From: JACQFZ01 sp036381895
Lineage (GTDB): Bacteria > Pseudomonadota > Gammaproteobacteria > Acidiferrobacterales > Sulfurifustaceae
Direction: 5' to 3'
DNA length: 39,018 nt
NCBI GenBank assembly: GCA_036381895.1
Contig: DASVBY010000090.1
Coordinates: forward strand, 1 to 39,018
Shown here: positions 34,347-39,018 of the stretch, one piece after another
Position numbering within the stretch: the first letter of the stretch is position 1
Layout of the letters: each line of letters opens with the position of its first letter
The notes under the pieces: model-generated
What the model saw: the letters and a program-made list of their open reading frames with translations, nothing else
What the model was told of the DNA's origin: nothing
Databases searched by the model: none
Made by a program: the position numbers and the translations under genes

Positions 34347-34916
34347 ATGGAGACGATCATCGGGTTGCCCGGGAGTCTGCGGCGGAGTTCGTACAACGCG
34401 GCGCTGCTGCGCGCGGCGGCGCGCGCGATGCCGGAGGGCGCGGTGCTGCGCGTCGAATCGATCGCCGGTATTCCGCTCTACGACGGCGACGAGGAGGCGT
34501 CGCACGGCGTGCCCGAGGCCGTCGCGCGCCTCAAGGACGCGATCGCGCAGGCGGACGGCCTGCTGCTCGCGGCGCCGGAGTACAACAACAGCCTTCCGGG
34601 CGTCGCGAAGAACGCCATCGACTGGTTGAGCCGCCCGCCGGCGGACATCGCCCGCGTGTTCGGCGGCAGGCCGGTCGCCGTGATCGGCGCTTCTCCCGGC
34701 GGCTTCGGTACCGTGCTCGCGCAGGCTGCGTGGCTGCCGGTGTTTCGTACGCTCGGCGCCGCCTATTGGTCCGGCGGGCGGCTGGCGGTCGCGCGGGCGG
34801 GGGATGTGTTCGACGCGAACGGCGATATCGTCGACCCGCGGGTGGCTGAAGCGCTGCGAAAGTTCCTCGCGGGCTTCGTCGCGTTCGTTCGGCGGCAGGC
34901 GCGCCTCTCCGGCTGA
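34347..34916 (+). CDS. NADPH-dependent FMN reductase (chromate reductase-like)
   Basis: The protein has 189 residues from ATG 34347, which has GGAGGAG 6 bases upstream (an ATG at 34332 is possible). The flavodoxin-like motifs are LPGSLRRSSYN for FMN phosphate binding and APEYNNSLPGVAKNAIDWLSR, the family signature; ASPGGFGT follows. Members reduce quinones, azo dyes or chromate with NADPH and can protect against redox stress. A related partial gene lies at the right window edge. Confidence 0.92.
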   Translation: METIIGLPGSLRRSSYNAALLRAAARAMPEGAVLRVESIAGIPLYDGDEEASHGVPEAVARLKDAIAQADGLLLAAPEYNNSLPGVAKNAIDWLSRPPADIARVFGGRPVAVIGASPGGFGTVLAQAAWLPVFRTLGAAYWSGGRLAVARAGDVFDANGDIVDPRVAEALRKFLAGFVAFVRRQARLSG

Positions 34917-35075
34917 GGCGCCGCGGCGACCGGGAGCTCAACGGCGGCCGGGCATGCGATAATGCCCGCGGCCGCTTTGCACGCCGAAAGGTTCGAACCG
35001 ATCGCCCCGCGTCGGGCACCGTTTGCAACCGAAGCGCTGCGTACCCGATGCACGCGGCAAGGTGCGGTGGGGAGC

Positions 35076-35089
35076 TTGACCGAGGTCAA
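35076..35089. promoter_or_regulatory. FNR/Dnr-type box upstream of nnrS
   Basis: TTGAC (35076-35080) and GTCAA (35085-35089) with four bases between form a perfect inverted repeat matching TTGAY-N4-RTCAA, the FNR/Dnr consensus. It is centred about 76 bases upstream of the ATG at 35158. If activation is from position about -41.5, transcription would start near 35124. An NO- or oxygen-responsive regulator is inferred. Confidence 0.6.
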
Positions 35090-35157
35090 TCCCATGGAGC
35101 CCACGCCGCGGCAAAGTGCGGGAGCCCGGCCTCAACCTCCGCGAAGATGATCGATTC

Positions 35158-36303
35158 ATGCGCAGTCTCTGGAATCTCGGCTTTCGTCCGTTCTATCTGC
35201 TCGCCAGTCTGTTCTCCGTGCTGTGGATCGTGGTCTGGGTGCTGCAGTACGTCGGACGCTTCCCGTCGGGCGCCTATCTGCAGGGGCCGTTGTGGCACGG
35301 CCACGAGATGGTGTTCGGCTACACGCTCGCCGTCATCGCCGGGTTTCTGCTGACCGCGGTGCGCAACTGGACCGGGCGGCCGACGCCGAGCGGCTCGCTC
35401 CTCGCCGCGCTCGCGGCGCTCTGGGTCGCGGCGCGCATCGCCGTGCTCACGCCTTTCGCGACCGCGGCGATGTGGTTGAACGCCTCGTTCCCGGTGGCCG
35501 TGGCGGTCGCGATCGGGGTTCCGCTGGTGCAGGCGCGCAACCGGCGCAACTACTTGTTCGTGGCGCTGCTCCTCGGCGTCGCCGCGGCGATCCTGGTGCT
35601 GCACCTGGCGATGCAGGGTGATTCCACGTTCCCGGCGCGCAGCGGTCTCGTCATCGGGCTCGACATCGTGCTCTTCGTGATCTCGGTGATCGCCGGGCGC
35701 GTCGTGCCCATGTTCACGAACAACGGCGTGCCGGGCGCGCGGGCGCGGCGCAACCTGTGGGTCGAGCGCGCCGCGCTCGGCGGCGTGCTCCTGCTGCTCG
35801 CGCTCGACGTGCTGCGCGCCCCGACGGCGGCGATCGCCGCGGCCGCGGCCGCCGCGGCGCTCGTGCACGCCGTGCGCCTGGCGCTCTGGGACACGCGGTG
35901 CACCCTCGGTACGCCGCTCGTCTGGGTGCTGCACGCCGGCTACGCGTGGGTGGTGGTGCACCTCGCGCTGCGCGCGGGCGCCGCCGCCGGCCTCGTCAGC
36001 GAATCGCTCGCGCTGCACGCGCTGTCCGTCGGCGCGATCGGCGGTCTCACCATCGGCATGATGACGCGCACCGCGCGCGGCCATACCGCGCGGCCGCTCG
36101 TCGCGGATCGCTGGGAGACGACGGCGTATGTCCTCGTGCTGCTCGCCGCCGTCGTGCGCGTCTTCGGCGGGTGGGCATTTCCTTCGAACTACGTCGCGAC
36201 CGTGATCGGCGCGGCTGCGCTGTGGTCGGCCGGCTTCGGGATTTATTTCGTGCGCTACTGGCCGATCCTCACGCGGCCGCGCCTCGACGGGCGGCCGGGA
36301 TAG
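35158..36303 (+). CDS. nnrS: NnrS family heme-copper membrane protein
   Basis: The protein has 381 residues and about 11-12 hydrophobic segments. Family markers are LGFRPFYLLASLF at the start, LWHGHEMVFGY (conserved His pair), PMFTNNGVPGA, and IGGLTIGMMTRTARGHTAR near the C-terminal third. NnrS is linked to tolerance of nitric oxide and is often controlled by NnrR/Dnr or FNR regulators. The ATG at 35158 is preferred over the GTG 35116, because the family N-terminus begins there and a promoter would overlap the GTG. Confidence 0.93.
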   Translation: MRSLWNLGFRPFYLLASLFSVLWIVVWVLQYVGRFPSGAYLQGPLWHGHEMVFGYTLAVIAGFLLTAVRNWTGRPTPSGSLLAALAALWVAARIAVLTPFATAAMWLNASFPVAVAVAIGVPLVQARNRRNYLFVALLLGVAAAILVLHLAMQGDSTFPARSGLVIGLDIVLFVISVIAGRVVPMFTNNGVPGARARRNLWVERAALGGVLLLLALDVLRAPTAAIAAAAAAAALVHAVRLALWDTRCTLGTPLVWVLHAGYAWVVVHLALRAGAAAGLVSESLALHALSVGAIGGLTIGMMTRTARGHTARPLVADRWETTAYVLVLLAAVVRVFGGWAFPSNYVATVIGAAALWSAGFGIYFVRYWPILTRPRLDGRPG

Positions 36304-36511
36304 GCGCGCCGCCTGCGGCCACCGAAACAGGACGCCCCGAGCGGCTCGGTCAAACGACCCTGCGGCGATCGCGGCCTCACGAGCAGCGCGGAAACGGCAG
36401 TGCGGCGATCGGTTCCGTAATCGGTGTCTTCAATCAGTATCTTCGACAACGGCGCCGTCTCATCGGACCCTCTACGATGTCTCATCGGGACCATCACGAG
36501 GGACGCGAGCC

Positions 36512-37243
36512 ATGCCTGACCTGAAAGGAAAGAGGGCCATAGTCACGGGCGCTGCGAGCGGCATCGGAGCGGCCATCGCCGAGCGTCTCGTGCGCGACGG
36601 CGCAGCCGTCGTCGTTTCCGACGTCGTCGAGAAAGCGGCCAACGAGCTCGCCCAGCGTCTCGGCGCCGGCGCGAAGGTCTGCGCCGCCGACGTGTCCGAG
36701 GAGGCGCAGGTCGAGCGGCTCGTCGATTTCGCGGTGCGCGAGCTGGGCGGGCTCGATGCCATGGTCAACAACGCGGGCATCGGCGAGAAGGACGTGCCGA
36801 TCGACGAGAAGGAAACAGCGGACTGGAACCGGATCATTGCCATCAATCTGACGGGCGCGTTCTTCGGCGTGAAGCACGCCGCGCGGGTGATGAAACGGGC
36901 CGGGCGGGGCGGCGTGATCGTGAACGTCGCTTCGGTGCTCGGTGTCGTCGGCACGGCCGGCGCGCCCGCCTACACCGCAGCGAAGCACGGCCTGCTCGGC
37001 CTGACCAAGGCCGCGGCGCTCAATCTCGCGCCGGCGAAGATCCGCGTGGTCGGTGTGTCGCCGGCGTACATCCGCACGCCGCTCATTGCCGGGCTCGAGG
37101 AGGCGGTGCTGCCGCTGCATCCGATCGGCCGGCTCGGTGAGCCGCACGAGGTGGCGAGTATGGTCGCGTATCTCGTCTCCGACGAAGCGAGCTTCCTGAC
37201 CGGTCCGACCTATCTGGTCGACGGGGGCTACACCGCGCTCTGA
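36512..37243 (+). CDS. SDR family NAD(P)-dependent oxidoreductase
   Basis: The protein has 243 residues. The nucleotide motif is TGAASGIG near the N-terminus, NNAG in MVNNAGIGE, and the catalytic Ser-Tyr-Lys set is Ser in VASVLGVVG, then YTAAKHG. ASFLTGPTYLVDGGYTAL is the usual C-terminal block. An Asp after the second strand (VVSDVVEKAA) suggests NAD preference. Substrate is unknown; 3-hydroxybutyrate/ketoreductase-like. Ribosome site GAGGGACG lies before the ATG. Confidence 0.92.
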   Translation: MPDLKGKRAIVTGAASGIGAAIAERLVRDGAAVVVSDVVEKAANELAQRLGAGAKVCAADVSEEAQVERLVDFAVRELGGLDAMVNNAGIGEKDVPIDEKETADWNRIIAINLTGAFFGVKHAARVMKRAGRGGVIVNVASVLGVVGTAGAPAYTAAKHGLLGLTKAAALNLAPAKIRVVGVSPAYIRTPLIAGLEEAVLPLHPIGRLGEPHEVASMVAYLVSDEASFLTGPTYLVDGGYTAL

Positions 37244-37552
37244 GATCGGGAAGGGGCCGCTCCGGCGCCGCGCCGGCCGGACTTCGGGCAACCGGTAGAA
37301 GCCTGCGGTGCAGTTCGGCGCAACACTCGCGTCCGCAGCGCGCCGCAAGCGCACGTATCTCGCGACGGCTCGCCGTCCGCGCTCTGCACGCGCCGCGCGG
37401 CTGCCATGCAGCAGAATGCGGCCGTTCTCTCTCCGAACCTGATCGGCGGCGTCCTCGATTCACGCACGACAATCCGCGGACCAACATACGCCGCGCAGGT
37501 CCGGGCAGGTATGATTGGGGGCCAAGAACCGATAACAGGGAGGGGAGAGCGC
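37244..37552. other. Intergenic stretch with a hairpin, no gene seen
   Basis: Next to the SDR stop lies CCGGCGC (37262-37268) with GCGCCGG (37270-37276), a palindrome usable as a hairpin but without T tract. The right end carries a possible -10 TATGAT at 37510-37515 ahead of the iron-transport gene; no -35 is convincing. No iron-responsive (Irr or Fur) site could be identified. Confidence 0.4.
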
Positions 37553-38668
37553 ATGACTTCGGACATCGAGCGCTACCGCGCCAATCTCAACGACGAGCTC
37601 GAGGGGGCGGAGCTGTACAAGGCGCTCGCGGCGGCCGAGCGCGACCCGGTCCGGAAGGATCTGTTCCTGCAGCTCGCGCGCGCCGAGACCGAGCACGCCG
37701 AGACGTGGCGCGCGAAGCTCGAAGCGGCCGGCGTGCAGATTCCGGAGTTCAGGCCCAGCCTGCGCACGCGCGTGCTCGCGCGCCTCGCGCGACGGTTCGG
37801 TCCGCGCTTCGTACTGCCCGCGATCGCGGCCGCCGAGTACGCAGACCGCGACAAGTACGCGACGCAGGCGGACGCCGCGCACCTCTCGGCGGACGAGCGC
37901 AGCCACGCGGCCGTGGTGCAGGCGGCGGCGACCGCGCGCGGCCGGGGCATGACCGGCGCGGAGATCGCGCGCGCCGAGCGCTGGCACCGGCGCGGCGGCG
38001 GCAACGAGCTGCGCGCCGCGGTGCTCGGCGCGAACGACGGGCTCGTCTCCAACCTGTCGCTCGTGATGGGCGTCGCGGGCGCCGGCGCGGCCTCCGAAAC
38101 CATCCTGCTCTCGGGCCTCGCCGGGCTCATCGCCGGGGCGCTCTCGATGGCGCTCGGCGAGTGGCTTTCGGTGACCAACTCGCGCGAGCTCGCGCGCACG
38201 CAGATCGCCCGCGAGCGCGAGGAGATCGAGCTGACGCCCGAGGCCGAGCGCAAGGAGCTCGCGCTCATCTACCAGGCGAAGGGCCTGCCGCGCGAGGAGG
38301 CGCAGCGCGTGGCCGCCGAGATCATGCGCGACAAGCGCGTGGCGCTCGACACGCTCGCGCGCGAAGAGCTCGGCATCGACCCCGCCGAGATGGGCGGCAA
38401 TCCCTGGAGCGCGGCGGCGTTCTCCTTCGCGCTCTTCGCGCTCGGCGCGCTCTTTCCGGTGCTGCCGTTCTTTTTCGCGAGCGGCGCGACCGGCATCGCG
38501 TGGAGCCTCGCCGCGAGCGGGCTTGCGCTCGCCGCCATCGGCCTCGCCACGTCGCTCTTCAGCGGCCGCAGCCCGGCCTATTCCACGCTGCGCCAGGTGC
38601 TGATCGGCGCCGCTGCAGCGGTCATTACCTATGGCACCGGTGCGCTGATCGGCGTTTCGCTCTCGTAG
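37553..38668 (+). CDS. Ferritin-like/VIT1 fusion (MbfA-like iron/manganese exporter)
   Basis: The protein has 371 residues. Residues about 1-150 form a ferritin-like (rubrerythrin-type) di-iron four-helix domain with Glu/His ligands such as ELEGAELYKAL, ARAETEHAETW and AEYADRDKY. The C-terminal VIT1/CCC1 membrane domain has LRAAVLGANDGLVSNLSLVMGVAGAG and GLIAGALSMALGEWLSVTNS, and five hydrophobic segments. Known MbfA proteins export iron and protect against peroxide. GGGAGGGGAGAG precedes ATG 37553. Confidence 0.93.
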   Translation: MTSDIERYRANLNDELEGAELYKALAAAERDPVRKDLFLQLARAETEHAETWRAKLEAAGVQIPEFRPSLRTRVLARLARRFGPRFVLPAIAAAEYADRDKYATQADAAHLSADERSHAAVVQAAATARGRGMTGAEIARAERWHRRGGGNELRAAVLGANDGLVSNLSLVMGVAGAGAASETILLSGLAGLIAGALSMALGEWLSVTNSRELARTQIAREREEIELTPEAERKELALIYQAKGLPREEAQRVAAEIMRDKRVALDTLAREELGIDPAEMGGNPWSAAAFSFALFALGALFPVLPFFFASGATGIAWSLAASGLALAAIGLATSLFSGRSPAYSTLRQVLIGAAAAVITYGTGALIGVSLS

Positions 38669-38733
38669 CCGCCGTTCGTGCCGGACCGGCACGGCGTTTG
38701 CCTTATGGGTGGCTTTGCAGGAGAGGAGACGCA

Positions 38734-39018
38734 ATGATCCGCATCGCCATCATTCTCGGCAGCACGCGCCCGAACAGGAACGGCGAAGCCGTCGCCCGCT
38801 GGGTGCACGGCATCGCGGCGAAGCGCAAGGACGCCCAGTTCGAGCTCGTGGACCTGAAGGAGCTCGATCTTCCGCTGCTCGACGAGCCCGTGCCGCCCTC
38901 GCGCGGCAAGTACAGTCAGCCGCATACCCGGGCCTGGGCGGCGAAGATCGCCTCGTTCGACGCCTTCGTATTCGTCACGCCGGAGTACAACCACGGGCCG
39001 TCGGCCGCGCTCAAGAAC
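38734..39018 (+). CDS. NADPH-dependent FMN reductase, partial (3' end outside window)
   Basis: 95 residues from ATG 38734 (GGAGAGGAG 5 bases upstream) run off the window. It begins IRIAIILGSTRPNRNGEAVARW, an FMN-binding phosphate loop, and reaches FVFVTPEYNHGPSAALKN, the conserved family motif. It is a second flavodoxin-fold reductase on this strand besides 34347-34916, but they differ clearly in sequence and are not a recent duplication. Confidence 0.9.
   Translation, partial: MIRIAIILGSTRPNRNGEAVARWVHGIAAKRKDAQFELVDLKELDLPLLDEPVPPSRGKYSQPHTRAWAAKIASFDAFVFVTPEYNHGPSAALKN

Noticed and set aside
29251..34505. Long antisense frames covering the P-type ATPase and ftsH (about 800 residues each) and the long plus-strand frame 29565-34265
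   Set aside because: Products are Arg/Ala/His-rich with no family features, and they exactly shadow conserved genes; typical of GC-rich DNA.
34985..35000. GGTTCGAACC resembling a tRNA T-loop
   Set aside because: No paired acceptor stem or cloverleaf around it; it is a simple palindrome.
1..39018. CRISPR arrays, rRNA or tRNA genes, IS elements and attachment sites
   Set aside because: No regularly spaced repeats, no conserved RNA segments and no transposase-like protein were found on either strand.

Overview
The window is strongly G+C-rich, densely coding bacterial chromosome with long antisense shadow frames. Proteobacterial gene content (MinC-MinD-MinE in that order, a SorAB-type sulfite dehydrogenase, NnrS, PaiB, an MbfA-like ferritin/VIT1 fusion, PurU) suggests a beta- or gammaproteobacterium, more likely beta. 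This is inferred from gene families only. I see no rRNA, tRNA, CRISPR array, phage or intact transposon.

Left part (1-5224, minus strand): a partial PaiB-like FMN-binding protein, a hotdog-fold thioesterase-like protein, an EamA/DMT exporter, a nitronate monooxygenase-like flavoprotein, a small membrane protein and a ketopantoate reductase. Centre-left (5471-9112, plus strand): Tat-exported sulfite dehydrogenase sorA with its cytochrome c partner sorB (4-base overlap), then the division-site operon minCDE. Next (9283-18854, mostly minus): a beta-hydroxyacid dehydrogenase, a DapA-family aldolase, an OsmC protein, a small disordered protein (plus strand), an R3H/AAA ATPase with an 87-aa partner, an enoyl-CoA hydratase, an MFS carrier and a CmcJ/NvfI-type oxidoreductase.

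The most interesting region is 18006-21900. A tight minus-strand operon encodes a protein with a putative HTH-like N-terminus joined to a SAM-methyltransferase domain, then a MetF-like reductase, then PurU. Its upstream region carries a 17-spaced promoter-like element whose -35 box sits inside a perfect inverted repeat (AGTGGGAC arms), followed by further copies of the same half-site. A short methyltransferase-like protein lacking the SAM-binding motif is divergently encoded on the other side. The simplest reading is a self-regulated one-carbon (methyl-THF to formate) module. This is inference.

Right part (22000-39018, plus strand): a DUF72 protein, two very small membrane proteins, an MscS channel, a decayed MFS transporter pseudogene (minus strand), an aldo/keto reductase overlapping a luciferase-like flavin oxidoreductase, a frameshifted OsmC gene followed by a DUF5996 gene, a P2A-type cation ATPase overlapping an FtsH protease, an FMN reductase, nnrS with a perfect FNR/Dnr-type box upstream, an SDR, an MbfA-like iron exporter, and a second FMN reductase cut by the window end.
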